From DASXAI01 sp963728985 (lineage in GTDB: Bacteria > Actinomycetota > Acidimicrobiia > Acidimicrobiales > Ilumatobacteraceae): a stretch of DNA of 64,000 bases. The notes below the pieces were generated by a model. It saw nothing but the letters and a program-made list of their open reading frames with translations, did no database searches and was not told the origin of the DNA. Positions 36,901 to 44,722 of this stretch are shown here, in pieces. Location: contig CAVSME010000002.1 in assembly GCA_963728985.1 (NCBI GenBank), forward strand, positions 261,669 to 325,668, written 5' to 3'. A program made the translations under genes and the position numbers. Each line of letters starts with the position of its first letter. Within the stretch, counting starts at the first letter, position 1.

Positions 36901-37272
36901 GCCGACATCAAACACCGCCTCGACACCCTCGAAGCCGAAGCAAAGAATCTCCGCGATCTCGCCTATCCCTCAGGGGGAGGCTTCGGCCTCGACGACATCG
37001 ACGCCGTCCTGCACTCGGTCGACGTCTGGACCGCGTGGGCACATGGACGTCGGGTCACTAGCGCCGAACTGGTGGACGCGGTCGACATGCTGATGGACGT
37101 CGCCCGGCACACACCCTTCGTCGCACTCACCGGCGACCAGATCGATCGCTCGCAATGGTGCGAGCTGCTTGAGCCCGTCACCCAACTGCTACGTCGGCAC
37201 GGCATCGAGCTCGATCACGATCGAGAGTTGGACCTCGACATGACAGGTCCAGAGCTGAGCATCGACCTGTGA
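33967..37272 (+). CDS. TrwC/TraA-type relaxase-helicase, complete
   Basis: A 1,101-residue conjugative relaxase of the MobF type. The N-terminal TrwC domain (1-300) has the tyrosine pair Tyr18-Tyr19 (AAYYTQYL), FDATFSAPKSLSVWWAL and the metal-binding H-x-H at His167-Thr-His169 (PQVHTHAVISAK). The helicase has Walker A GPAGAGKTT at 469-477, Walker B LIVDEAGMV, GDPRQLQAVGRGG, and the late HGNQGDTVDVAIEV motif. A C-terminal coiled-coil-rich region follows. It nicks and unwinds DNA at an origin of transfer. No oriT is identified, but the 33.44-33.55 kb gap is a candidate. The start is the ATG at 33967, 14 residues ahead of the Tyr motif; a longer frame upstream overlaps the excisionase gene. Confidence 0.92.
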   Translation: MLRVTTLYASSAMATAAYYTQYLAQAPGEEPGVWSGRQAAELGLAGRVGADDLQALLEGRDPTTGTPLGSVLHDRTLASGKVVRAVAGFDATFSAPKSLSVWWALTGDPGLLDAHDIAVRAALEHLERFGATTRVRVDGRRQHPDSLGLTVATFRQTTSRADDPQVHTHAVISAKVQTDDGRWLAMDARYLKRHQRMLGGLYQSVLRAELTHSYGVAWEPIVNGQAEIAGLPRELLEVFSKRAAQVDDALAVKLGEFRRREGRDPTTWERAALCREASADTRAHKTGNSVGDLRTRWAAEAAELDWTPGRLVTAIDDAALRTHEVPQMVTVDEVIDQLSVSGSTWTRADVLRALCDLQPPVSELSGHPWAAALEQACDQVIDACVDLDPPGLVSRRPSDGRSVWLEPVTPHFTSDTILVEEEQVLAWAMDAQADGPAPSPTVVRAGLDVLQADAAAAVAGADRLVVVVGPAGAGKTTMLERAVDDLASWERPVFGVAPTAKAARVLQRETGVAADTVAKLLHEWNRTDRAPVDTYRLPVGTTLIVDEAGMVGTASLHRLVDLAERNDWRLALVGDPRQLQAVGRGGLFAELCSTGRVHELSRLHRFREPWEAAASLQLRAGNPRALDAYEAHGRVVAGTMDDHLGRLAVAWIAHTTARRSVAITAATNDHVDAINAAVQGARRRVGQLVANGAAAIGGGEHAHPGDVVATRRNDRNLRTTTGEPVRNRDLWDVVATHPNGSLTVSHRAGHGVATLPADYTRNHVRLGYAATEHGNQGDTVDVAIEVVSTATTHRGLYVGATRGRDENRIHVATATDDLADARDILDTVLAHDRADIPAVTQRRDLARQAEPARPRRPEAASVIPDWVEPWRAQLQQCREDLVSDLVDRADRQAQAAAELADLQPALAAARAAWQPYGNAIAAIEGELRGRLRPAMWKANNDARYAGFGHHHTTARRAEAATARVTDAQARMADIHADGADIKHRLDTLEAEAKNLRDLAYPSGGGFGLDDIDAVLHSVDVWTAWAHGRRVTSAELVDAVDMLMDVARHTPFVALTGDQIDRSQWCELLEPVTQLLRRHGIELDHDRELDLDMTGPELSIDL

Positions 37273-37294
37273 CTCGTCGCACCTCTCGGGCCGA

Positions 37295-37654
37295 TCAACA
37301 CGGGTTCGATCCCAACCACCGGCCGCGCCGGGGCCAGGTGGGGTGATCCTTCGAGACGTCATCGATCGTCACGTACAGTTCGGTCGCGAGTGCGTCCAGC
37401 TCGGCGTCCCCGAGATTTCCAAGGGCGAACGGAGTAGCAACGCCGAACGTGGGACGCTCCAGCTCCGTCAGAAGCGGTCCCCTGGGAATTGCTTGTCCAG
37501 GGAGGTATGCGTCCAGATCGGGGAGCCGGTCGCAGAGCTCTCGCATCGGCACTTCGAGGATGGCCGACTGCGCTTGCGCGGTGGCCGCCGGGCGCCTCAG
37601 GCGGTCGATGGTCGTCCGGGGACGAGGGTCGGGCCAGCCGCCGACCGACGGCAT
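37295..37654 (-). CDS. Hypothetical protein beside the relaxase
   Basis: A reading frame of 119 codons convergent with the relaxase. The C-terminal half (MRELCDRLPDLDAYLPGQAI, then LGNLGDAELDALATELYVTIDD) looks like a folded acidic helical protein, while the first 36 residues are basic and may not be translated; an internal ATG at 37546 is an alternative start. No family recognised. Confidence 0.35.
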   Translation of the reverse strand: MPSVGGWPDPRPRTTIDRLRRPAATAQAQSAILEVPMRELCDRLPDLDAYLPGQAIPRGPLLTELERPTFGVATPFALGNLGDAELDALATELYVTIDDVSKDHPTWPRRGRWLGSNPC

Positions 37655-37662
37655 CGACCGAT

Positions 37663-37687
37663 GTTTTTCGCCTCGTGCCGTGGATAG
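37663..37687 (+). promoter_or_regulatory. Possible SigB/SigF-type promoter of the PRC-barrel operon
   Basis: GTTT (37663-37666), 15 nt, GGATAG (37682-37687), close to the actinobacterial general-stress consensus GTTT-N15-GGGTAT. It lies about 57 bp before the first gene of the operon. The match is partial. Confidence 0.3.
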
Positions 37688-37743
37688 CCTTCTTGCTGTC
37701 TGCGGCGTCGAGAACGGGCGTCGGCGGCAGGTTGGAGAGGGGG

Positions 37744-37893
37744 GTGAGCGTGGCTGCCATCGTTTGGATCCTCATTGTGGTGGCGATTGTGGTCATCGTC
37801 GCAATCGTCGTGTTGGTCATGCGGGCTCGTAGCCGAGGCCGGATGATGATCTCCCGTCGCGGGTCGTCGCGTCGCACTGGCGGGTCGCCATGA
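37744..37893 (+). CDS. Small single-pass membrane protein
   Basis: Forty-nine codons from GTG 37744 with GGAGAGG upstream. One very hydrophobic helix (VAAIVWILIVVAIVVIVAIVV) and a strongly basic tail (RARSRGRMMISRRGSSRRTGG). Its stop overlaps the next start (ATGA, 37890-37893). It resembles small stress-associated membrane proteins found near PRC-barrel genes, but no family is named. Confidence 0.55.
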   Translation: MSVAAIVWILIVVAIVVIVAIVVLVMRARSRGRMMISRRGSSRRTGGSP

Positions 37894-38447
37894 CCGCCTC
37901 GCTGCTGCATGGCAAGGACCTGGCTGGCATGCCGGTGGTGGACATCTCGACCGGTGACGATCTGGCCGACGTGCGCGACGTGGTGTTCCATCCCGAGCAA
38001 GGCTTGCTGGCCGGCCTCATCCTCATGAAGCGCAACTTCTGGCACGGTCGGATGCGAGAGGTGCTTCCGCTCGAGGGGATCGCGTCCATCGGCACTCATG
38101 CCGTCATGGTGGCGGACCCCGGCGCACTGACCGACCGCCGCGACGCACCCTCGGAAATGACGCGGCCCGATCCTCGTCGCGACGTGCTCGACGACATGGT
38201 GGTCACGGAGTCGGGCCGCCAACTGGGCAAGATCGTCGACGTCATCATCGTCGGCGGCGATGCACCTCGGGTGGTCGGGTTCCAGGTGTCCGGCGGTGTC
38301 GTCGGCGACGGACTCGTGCCGATCGGCGCCAAGAGCGGCCTGTCCGGCACCACCCTGCTGGTCCCCGACGAGTACGAGGCCCGTATCCGCACCGACCTCA
38401 CCGGGCTGGCGGCGGAACTGGTCGACATCGAACGGTCTCGATCGTGA
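37890..38447 (+). CDS. PRC-barrel domain protein (1)
   Basis: A 185-residue protein with two PRC-barrel-like halves: LLHGKDLAGMPVVDISTGDDLADVRDVVFHPEQGLLAGLIL and DVLDDMVVTESGRQLGKIVDVIIVGGDAPRVVGFQVSG. PRC barrels are small beta domains found in RNA-processing and photosynthetic proteins and in stress proteins of unknown role. It overlaps both its neighbours by 4 bp, so the three genes are translated together. Confidence 0.75.
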   Translation: MTASLLHGKDLAGMPVVDISTGDDLADVRDVVFHPEQGLLAGLILMKRNFWHGRMREVLPLEGIASIGTHAVMVADPGALTDRRDAPSEMTRPDPRRDVLDDMVVTESGRQLGKIVDVIIVGGDAPRVVGFQVSGGVVGDGLVPIGAKSGLSGTTLLVPDEYEARIRTDLTGLAAELVDIERSRS

Positions 38448-38893
38448 TCCGGCTGTCCCAGCTGTTGGGCCAACGGGCCGTGGCGCTCGCCGACGCCGAG
38501 CGGGCCGGCACGGTACGAGGTGTCGTCGTCAGGGGCGGAAACCTTGTGGCGGTGGACATCGGCGACCATGTCGTGCCCTCGAGCGCCATCCGTGCCTTCG
38601 AGGGCGACGTCGTCACCTTCGACGACCACGAGCCGATCGACGATGAGGTCGCCCGGCGGGCCACTGCGGTGATCGGCAAGCCCGTGCTCACTCACGCCGG
38701 AGATGGTCTCGGTGACATCGTCGACTTGCACCTCGACAACTCCGGGCGGGTCGAGGCCGTCATACTGGCCGATCGAACGCTGCCCGGGGACCGCCTCGAG
38801 GTCATCGGGACCTATGCCGCCATCGTCGCCGACGAGCCCCGGGGGCCGGAGACACAGCTCCCGCCCCCCGACCCCTCGACCCGAAGCCGCTAG
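38444..38893 (+). CDS. PRC-barrel domain protein (2)
   Basis: A 149-residue protein starting at GTG 38444, which overlaps the previous stop (GTGA). Again two PRC-like halves: RLSQLLGQRAVALADAERAGTVRGVVVRGGNLVAVDIGD and GDGLGDIVDLHLDNSGRVEAVILADRTLPGDRLEVIGTYAAI. It is probably a paralogue of the upstream protein; the two may form a heteromer (inference). The Pro-rich tail is not conserved in kind. Confidence 0.7.
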   Translation: MIRLSQLLGQRAVALADAERAGTVRGVVVRGGNLVAVDIGDHVVPSSAIRAFEGDVVTFDDHEPIDDEVARRATAVIGKPVLTHAGDGLGDIVDLHLDNSGRVEAVILADRTLPGDRLEVIGTYAAIVADEPRGPETQLPPPDPSTRSR

Positions 38894-39709
38894 TGGGCCG
38901 TCCCAGTCGAATCTGCCGGTAATCCCAGAGTTGTAGTTCTGCGGTTGCGAGGAGCGTGACAGGCCGAGTCTGGACCGAGAGTCATCCATGGCCGTCCGCC
39001 TTCGCGAGAGAGTTGACGACCGAAGACGGGGCAGCGCCGGCCATGCCTGTCTCGCGTCACAAGTAGTCGCGGTCTCCACGACCGGCATGTGGAGCCGCTG
39101 GCAGCGGGCGCCGCCGTACCCGACGGCCCGGTCAGAGCGCGTGCCGCGGTGACGACACCGACGGTTCGCCACGATCGTGTTGCTGGAAAGCGCTGCTCGA
39201 TGCCCCCGGCCACGCACGACTTGACTGGCGGTGCGCTCGCGTTCGTCGGACGGTGGAGGTCGTCGGTGATCGTGGCGGCCGACGGCGTGTTGTTGGTCGG
39301 CTCAGCGGCGCCGGGAACCTCGAAGCGTCCCTGAAGGACTGGTGGAGAGCCCGCGACGCCTCGGAATTCGACAGCGAGGCCGATGTCGTCCAGGTGCCCA
39401 GCGTCCAGTACGTGTCGGGTACCGCGCCGCCGTCAGCGATGAGCGCGCGGAACTGGTCGTGGTCGTCGTCAGTCGGCATTGTGTCCGAGAAGGACATCGG
39501 TCTCGGTGCGTGGGTGATACAGGTTCGGGCGTAGCGCGATATCGATGAGGGCGAGCACCGTCACGGTGGTCACCGTCGAGGGGTGCCTGTTCGCGGCGCG
39601 GCGCCGGCAAACTACCGCAACTCCCCGATGCGCGGCACTCGAAAGTCGACATGACGCGTCTCGATGCGAACCCACGCCGGGCCGCAGTTCCACGTTCGCC
39701 GGCTGGCCG
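38894..39709. other. Stretch without a convincing gene
   Basis: About 0.8 kb between the PRC operon and the duplicated-HTH gene. Short open frames exist on both strands (for example 39132-39497 on the minus strand, containing the protein-like run DQFRALIADGGAVPDTYWTL), but none has a ribosome site, a family match or consistent codon use. It may hold decayed gene pieces. Confidence 0.4.
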
Positions 39710-40024
39710 TCACCCGGCGCGCAGCTTGTAGGTGGCCAGCTGCTCGATTCGCTCGATGTGGCCGGAGCTGCGGTGGAACCGACGGGCGATCTCGGCATGA
39801 TCGGTGCCGCCGGCTCGCCATTTCAAGATCCGGCGCTCCACCGGCCGCAGAGCCTCCGCTTTCGGCATGGCGCCAGCCCGCGGCATCCCGGCGTAAATGA
39901 TCACCCGTCTCACGAACTCGGGGCTACGGCGGAAACGACGGGCGATCTCGGTGTCATCGACCCCGTCTCGCACGAGGCGAAGAACACGGCGTTCGAGCGG
40001 CCGTAGCGATTGGTTCCCAACCAT
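39710..40024 (-). CDS. Duplicated helix-turn-helix protein
   Basis: A 104-residue protein from the ATG at 40022-40024, with GAGGAG 8 nt upstream. It consists of two similar HTH units of about 45 residues: LRPLERRVLRLVRDGVDDTEIARRFRRSPEFVRR and LRPVERRILKWRAGGTDHAEIARRFHRSSGHIER. Each resembles a LuxR or sigma-region-4 HTH (E-I-A-x-R-F at the first helix). There is no sensor domain, so it is probably a small DNA-binding regulator whose two heads contact repeated sites. Confidence 0.65.
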   Translation of the reverse strand: MVGNQSLRPLERRVLRLVRDGVDDTEIARRFRRSPEFVRRVIIYAGMPRAGAMPKAEALRPVERRILKWRAGGTDHAEIARRFHRSSGHIERIEQLATYKLRAG

Positions 40025-40106
40025 CGTCGTGTCTCCTCTGCTTCCCTCCACTACGCCTGTCTACAACACCTCTTCCACCTCATCAGGCTCGCCTCAGTCG
40101 ACGTGG

Positions 40107-40820
40107 CTAGGCCGACACCGCGACATAGGCGCGCAACGAGCCGTTGGAAGCGACAGCGGTAGCGAGCCCTTCGGACCGGGCCGTTCGGACCGAGTCGGAC
40201 ACCGTCAACACGACGCCGGTGCACGTGATGAGCCACGCGGCGAGCGTCGCTGTGCCGACGAACACTGGCGTCGGGATCGTCAGGAGCAGGGCGAGGCTGA
40301 CCAGCGCGCCCGCGAGGTTGACGGCCGCCCACAGGTAGGTGAGCCGCTGGAACGGTCGCACCACGGCCGGCCGGCCTCGGACCTCCGGGCTGAGCGGGCA
40401 GAAGTCGGCGGCGAAGCGGGCGATGAGCGGTCGACCGATCAGCACGGAGACCGCGAATCGCCGCCGTGGCAAGCGTGCGCACGATCGGCTGCACGAAATA
40501 CACGAAGGCGTTCCCGCTGCACAGATAGATCGACGTACGCAGCGTGATGCCCAGACAGGCAAATATCAGCAGGGCCGGGACCGGGCGGCGCCTGACGATC
40601 CGTCGAGCCACCGCCGTGTAGGTCCACCCGAGCGCCGCCACGAACGCCCACTCAGGTCCAGCGTGATCAGGAACCCGTAGAACAGCAGCATCGGAATGAC
40701 CGTCGCCTCGACGAGATACGGCGCCAGACGCTTCGTCACCGCCGCGACCACGCAGAACTTCGACGGGCGCATCCGCCACGCCAGCTCGCCCGGCGGAGCT
40801 CCGACAACTAGCGCCGACAT
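40107..40820 (-). pseudogene. VC0807-family membrane protein, two frameshifts
   Basis: Three frames join into one protein of about 235 residues: KRLAPYLVEATVIPMLLFYGFLIT, then (after a lost base near 40664) AGPEWAFVAALGWTYTAVARR and TLRTSIYLCSGNAFVYFVQPIVRTLATAA, then (after a gained base near 40455) FAVSVLIGRPLIARFAADFCPL and RRLTYLWAAVNLAGALVSLALL. The PLxxRxAxDFCPL motif is the signature of VC0807-type membrane proteins, whose function is unknown. The open frames between the breaks carry no stops, so recent decay or base-calling error is more likely than old decay. Confidence 0.65.
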
Positions 40821-40975
40821 GACACGCCTGGGCGGGCGAACTCATCCATGACGCGCTACTGGGCTTCCCCCGGAACCGAGGAGGGGTTGCTGATAGTTGA
40901 TGGAGTCTCGCATCTGGCGGCGCCGTGATGCCTTCGGATGCTCCGGAGTGCTCGGGGCCATCGGAGAAGCTGGTT

Positions 40976-41893
40976 TCACGCGGCCTGACCGGCTTGGGCT
41001 GCCTCGGCATGTCGTTGGGCGAGAGCCTGTTCGTAGGCGACCGGCGGGAGCATCTCGCAGCTCGAGTGTCGGCGCCGGTGGTTGTAGGCGTCGACGAAGC
41101 GGGCGACCTCCCGGCGGGCCTGGTCCTTGGTGGCAAAGCGCTTCCGGCAGAGCAGCTCGTGCTCGAGGGTCGAGTTGAAGCTCTCGGCAGCGGCGTTGTC
41201 GAGCGCCGAGCCGACGCGACCCATTGACTGCTTGACGCCGAGCGAACGGCAGGCGCTGGCGAACAGGTCGCCGACGTACTCGCCGCCCTTGTCGCTGTGG
41301 AAGACCACGCCGTCCACGTCACCACCTCGGATGGCCGCCGCCATGCACAGCGCCGCCTTGGCCAGCGCCGAGTCATGGTGCTCGCTCATGGCGAACCCCG
41401 GCAGTCGACGTGACGCCAGGTCCAACACGGTGGCCAGGTAGAGCTTGCCCTCATCGGTGGGGATCTCGGTCAGGTCCCCGCACCAACGCTGATCGATCCG
41501 CTCGGCCCTGAAGTCCCGTTTCACCAGGTCCGGGATCGGCGCCGCCGCCTTGTCCGGGCGGGTCAGGCACCGCCGCTTACGCTTCGGCGACCGGCCCTGG
41601 AGGCCCTGACGGGCCATCGAGGCCGCCACCGTGTTGATCGACACCGTCCAGCCGGCGGCGACCAGGTCCTCCCACACCCGGGGCGAACCGTAGGTGCCCG
41701 GCGTGCCACCGGAGTCGTCGAACGACGCCCTCACCGCCTCGTCGAGCTCGACCCGGCGTCGCTGCCGGGCGGTGGGCTCACGATCGTGCCACTTGTAGAA
41801 CCACGACTCCGACACGCCCAGCCACCGGCAGCACTTCGCGTGGGACACCCGATACTCGGTCCTCTGGGAGGCGATGAACGACGCCACGCTCAT
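40976..41893 (-). CDS. IS3-family transposase OrfB (DDE integrase core)
   Basis: A 305-residue rve-type transposase. The HTH_21 region (GTPGTYGSPRVWEDLVAAGWTVSINTVAASMARQGL) precedes the DDE core: Asp in WCGDLTEIP, Asp in VVFHSDKGGEY, Glu in NAAAESFNSTLEHE, ending with the typical DAYNHRRRHSSCEMLPPVAYE. The ATG at 41891-41893 overlaps the OrfA stop (ATGA) and has its own GGAGG, so it is probably made by reinitiation rather than by ribosomal frameshifting. It appears intact. Confidence 0.92.
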   Translation of the reverse strand: MSVASFIASQRTEYRVSHAKCCRWLGVSESWFYKWHDREPTARQRRRVELDEAVRASFDDSGGTPGTYGSPRVWEDLVAAGWTVSINTVAASMARQGLQGRSPKRKRRCLTRPDKAAAPIPDLVKRDFRAERIDQRWCGDLTEIPTDEGKLYLATVLDLASRRLPGFAMSEHHDSALAKAALCMAAAIRGGDVDGVVFHSDKGGEYVGDLFASACRSLGVKQSMGRVGSALDNAAAESFNSTLEHELLCRKRFATKDQARREVARFVDAYNHRRRHSSCEMLPPVAYEQALAQRHAEAAQAGQAA

Positions 41894-42186
41894 CGCGTCG
41901 CCTCCTTGACCCACAGGACCACGGAGCGCTTGAGGACATCACGCTCCATCCGCAGCTCCGCGTTCTCGCTGCGAAGCCGACTGAACTCGGCGCGCTCATC
42001 GACCGTGAGGCCCTCCTTCTCACCGCGTTCGACCCGGTCCCGGTCGACCCAGTTGCCCAACGTCCCCGGGTTGATTCCCAGGTCCCTGGCCACCGCTGCG
42101 ATCGACTTGCCGGTCTCCCGCACGATCCGGACCGCGCCCTCACGGAACTCAGGGTCGTACTTCCGTCGTGTCTCTGGCATCACCAC
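41890..42186 (-). CDS. IS3-family transposase OrfA (HTH)
   Basis: Ninety-eight residues: HTH_Tnp_1 domain (RRKYDPEFREGAVRIVRETGKSIAAVARDLGINPGTLGNWV) and a C-terminal leucine-zipper-like coil (AEFSRLRSENAELRMERDVLKRSVVLWV). It binds the IS ends and partners OrfB. Intact. Confidence 0.9.
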   Translation of the reverse strand: MVMPETRRKYDPEFREGAVRIVRETGKSIAAVARDLGINPGTLGNWVDRDRVERGEKEGLTVDERAEFSRLRSENAELRMERDVLKRSVVLWVKEATR

Positions 42187-42377
42187 TCCTCATAGATGAT
42201 GCCTCCACGCTTCGAGGGGATGCCCGCTACCAGGGCCGTGGGCTGCCATGTGGCAGCATCCGAGATGCTCGTGACTTCATCGTGTCCGCTTATGGCGTAC
42301 ACCCATTCCCACTCGCGCCGGCCGGCCATAGCCACGGCATACACCGCCCCGCGACGACATTGGCTGGTGCCGATCAT
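42180..42377 (-). pseudogene. Possible gene fragment cut by the IS3 element
   Basis: A 65-codon frame whose last eight codons (GIIYEEW and stop) lie inside the IS end, so any original gene was truncated there. The upstream part (VYAISGHDEVTSISDAATWQ) looks protein-like but matches nothing I recognise. Its start codon overlaps the end of the winged-helix regulator gene by 4 bp, which supports a former operon. Confidence 0.25.
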
Positions 42378-42757
42378 GCCGGCCGTCGCTTTGGGCGGCG
42401 ACCGCCATCGGATACGGGCGGCCCGGTTCTCGAGGGTTGCGCCGCTCGAGGCGCGACTCGTTTCTTCGCCGGTTGGTGCCGGCGGTCGGTGCCAACCAGT
42501 AGTGCGACGACCTCACCGATGGTCCGTTCCCGGATGATGGTGTCGTGAACCACCCGGTTGGCCTGGAGCCGGTAGCGGTTGCGTCGACCGGCCTTCTCCT
42601 TGAGCACGTAGCCGGCCTCGGCCAGATCGGCGACGATACCGTGGGCGCTGCGTTCGGTGATGCCAAGCGTGGTGGTGATGTCGCGCAGGCGGACCTCAGG
42701 ATCACGAGCGAGGCAGGACAGATCGCGCTGACGGCTATGGCGCGGTCTCTGTCGCAA
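42374..42757 (-). CDS. Winged-helix transcriptional regulator
   Basis: A 127-residue protein with a MarR/ArsR-like winged helix near the N-terminus: LSCLARDPEVRLRDITTTLGITERSAHGIVADLAEAGYVLKEKAGRRNRYRLQ. The C-terminal 40 residues are basic and Pro-rich. The listed start is a TTG; the N-terminal dozen residues (MRQRPRHSRQRD) are atypical, so the true start may be later or a base may be missing upstream. Target unknown. Confidence 0.6.
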   Translation of the reverse strand: MRQRPRHSRQRDLSCLARDPEVRLRDITTTLGITERSAHGIVADLAEAGYVLKEKAGRRNRYRLQANRVVHDTIIRERTIGEVVALLVGTDRRHQPAKKRVAPRAAQPSRTGPPVSDGGRRPKRRPA

Positions 42758-42809
42758 GAATCGTGAGTCCGTCCGGCCGGGAGGCCGGCCGGCGGCATGG
42801 CGGGCTCGG

Positions 42810-43979
42810 TCACCGGTTGTTGATGATGGCGGTGGCGGTGAAGCCGCAGCATTGGATCTCGCGTACTGGCGCCACGGTTGTGTTGGTGATGCGGTCGCCC
42901 CGCGAGACGCCGAGGGTGTCGGTGGTGCCAGCGACGACGCCGATTCCGACCTGCCCGCCGCTCATGGCGTTCTGGCTGGTGGTGCCGTCACCGTCTTGGA
43001 TGACGACGCCGAAATACCGGTTGTTGTCGAGGGTGTTTCGGCTGATGATGCAGCAGTTGGGGCTGGCCAGTTGGTAGACGCCCACGTCGTTGGCGACGAT
43101 GTGGTTGTCGGCAATCCTCGTGCCGGCGGGGGCGACTGCGGCGAGAACGCCCATCGATTGGAACTGGTTGATCGGGTCGGGGCCGCAGCCGGCGATGGTG
43201 CACACGGCGCCGGTCAGGGTGTTCCCAGTTACCTGGGCCACTGCCCCGAAGTCGACCACGATCCCCGACTGTTCGGTGGCGATCTCGGCGCCGCCGCTGA
43301 TGACGTTGTTGGCTACGGTCACTCGTGTGGGCGGGCCGCCGAGCGGTCCGGTGACGTCGATGCCGACAGACTGATAGTGGTCGACGGTGACGTGGGTGAT
43401 TCGCCCGAAGGCCGTGCTACCCCGCTGGCCGTCCATCTGGATTCTGGGGGGCAGGCCGAACACGACGCTGTGACCGTTGGCCTGCGACGCCGGACAGGTG
43501 GCGGCGTCGGGTTGCAGATCGGTGACCCGGCTGTCGGACAGTTGCAGGGTGGCGGCCTGTAGGGCGATGACGCCGGCCGCCGGGCTGCACGGGATCGGCC
43601 CGGTGACGGTGAACCCCGACATGCGGACGTGGGCGCCATGGCCGATCCGCACGATGGCCGACACCGGCTGGCCGGTCGGTACGTCCACGGCGTACGGGGT
43701 GAGGCTGGCCGGCGCTTTGATGATCGTGGCGTCGGCCCCCGCGGCTCTGAGGGTCAGGTCCTTGTCGATGACGACTTCCTCGGTGTAGGTGCCGCCTGCG
43801 ACGCTGATGGTGTCGCCCGACGCCGCCGCCGCCACGGCTGCCTGGATGGTGGGGTAGTCGCCGGGGACCGCCACTAGGGTCCGCGCCTCAGCCGGGCCGA
43901 TGGTGAGCACCAGTCCGGCCGAGACCAGGACCACCGTGGCCAACACGGCCGTCGTCGTACGCATGACAAGCGTCGTCAT
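42810..43979 (-). CDS. Secreted right-handed beta-helix repeat protein
   Basis: A 389-residue exported protein. The signal peptide (TTAVLATVVLVSAGLVLTIGPAEA) ends near residue 33. LVAVPGDYPTIQAAVAAAASGDTISVAGGTY is the usual opening of pectin-lyase-fold proteins. It continues with parallel beta-helix coils (VTVANNVISGGA, VTGNTLTGAV, IADNHIVANDVGVYQL, ISRNTLDNNRYFGVVIQD). Such folds bind or cleave polysaccharides or mediate surface contact. No catalytic residues can be assigned. It overlaps the upstream membrane-protein gene (ATGA). Confidence 0.82.
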   Translation of the reverse strand: MTTLVMRTTTAVLATVVLVSAGLVLTIGPAEARTLVAVPGDYPTIQAAVAAAASGDTISVAGGTYTEEVVIDKDLTLRAAGADATIIKAPASLTPYAVDVPTGQPVSAIVRIGHGAHVRMSGFTVTGPIPCSPAAGVIALQAATLQLSDSRVTDLQPDAATCPASQANGHSVVFGLPPRIQMDGQRGSTAFGRITHVTVDHYQSVGIDVTGPLGGPPTRVTVANNVISGGAEIATEQSGIVVDFGAVAQVTGNTLTGAVCTIAGCGPDPINQFQSMGVLAAVAPAGTRIADNHIVANDVGVYQLASPNCCIISRNTLDNNRYFGVVIQDGDGTTSQNAMSGGQVGIGVVAGTTDTLGVSRGDRITNTTVAPVREIQCCGFTATAIINNR

Positions 43980-44722
43980 GCCGGCACCTGTTCAGTCGTG
44001 CCGAGGCGCATGACGATGAGGATGCTCAACAGCAGAATGAACAGCATTCCCACCAGGAATCCCGCGAGGTTCACGAGCCCGAGGGCGGTGTTCTCCCCAT
44101 CGGCGACGATGTAGAAGACGGAGGCCACGCCGAGGATGGTGGACACGATCCCGAGGCCACCGAGCCAGGTCGGCAGGGCGCGGGTGCGCAGGATGACGAC
44201 CGCGACCGCCAGGGTGAAGGCGCCGGCGGTGGCCCCGATGGGCACGAGAGCCAGCGTGTTGAACGTCCAGACGGTCTGGACGAGGCCGGGGTCGGCCGCC
44301 TTGGCGGTGTCGTTCCAGGCCAGGGCGACCGCCGGCAGGCCGGCTGTCACATTCAGCGCGATCGTCACGAGGCCAGCGCCGACGGCGACCATGCTCAGGC
44401 GACCGGCAGCACCCTCGGCCTCGCGGAGCAGGGCGTACACGCTCCCGAGGAACCAGATGAAGAAGAAGGCCGCCAACGTGACCAAGGTGGTCGCGAGAAG
44501 GATCCGGCCGCCGTCGAGGACCAGATAGTCGCGGATCACGGCGGGTGGATCGTCGATCGCGGGGGCGCCGCTGAGTATCGCGACGATCGGCACCTGGAGC
44601 GCAACGAACACGATGCCAGTGGCGGCGGCGAGCCGTTCGTGTCGTCGTCGAGTGATGTCCGAGGCCGGCGCTGTCGCCGGGGGGGCCGGAAGATGTTCCA
44701 GAGAGGCGCTTTCAGTGGGCAC
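43976..44722 (-). CDS. Membrane protein with about six helices (DUF4386-like)
   Basis: A 248-residue membrane protein from GTG 44720-44722 (VPTESASLEHLPAPP). After a cytoplasmic tail come about six helices, starting LAAATGIVFVALQVPIVAIL. GAPAIDDPPAVIRDYL between the first two helices is a pattern of uncharacterised actinobacterial membrane proteins. It overlaps the cupin-like gene by 11 bp upstream and the beta-helix gene by 4 bp downstream, so the three form one operon. Function unknown. Confidence 0.7.
   Translation of the reverse strand: MPTESASLEHLPAPPATAPASDITRRRHERLAAATGIVFVALQVPIVAILSGAPAIDDPPAVIRDYLVLDGGRILLATTLVTLAAFFFIWFLGSVYALLREAEGAAGRLSMVAVGAGLVTIALNVTAGLPAVALAWNDTAKAADPGLVQTVWTFNTLALVPIGATAGAFTLAVAVVILRTRALPTWLGGLGIVSTILGVASVFYIVADGENTALGLVNLAGFLVGMLFILLLSILIVMRLGTTEQVPA

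Larger units (their letters stand above)
40901..42207 (-). mobile_element. IS3-family insertion sequence
   Basis: A two-gene IS3-type element. The ends are estimated from imperfect matching termini, TGGAGTCTCGCATCT at 40901 and TGGAGGCATCATCT read inward from 42207. No flanking target duplication is evident, so the exact ends are uncertain by some tens of bases. Confidence 0.65.

Noticed and set aside
37359..38222. Minus-strand frame opposite the PRC-barrel gene.
   Set aside because: The plus-strand genes overlap in a coupled operon and have a recognisable fold; the minus frame does not.
41890..41893. Programmed ribosomal frameshift between the IS3 orfA and orfB.
   Set aside because: There is no A-rich slippery run in the overlap, and orfB has its own start overlapping the orfA stop with GGAGG upstream. 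Reinitiation is more likely.
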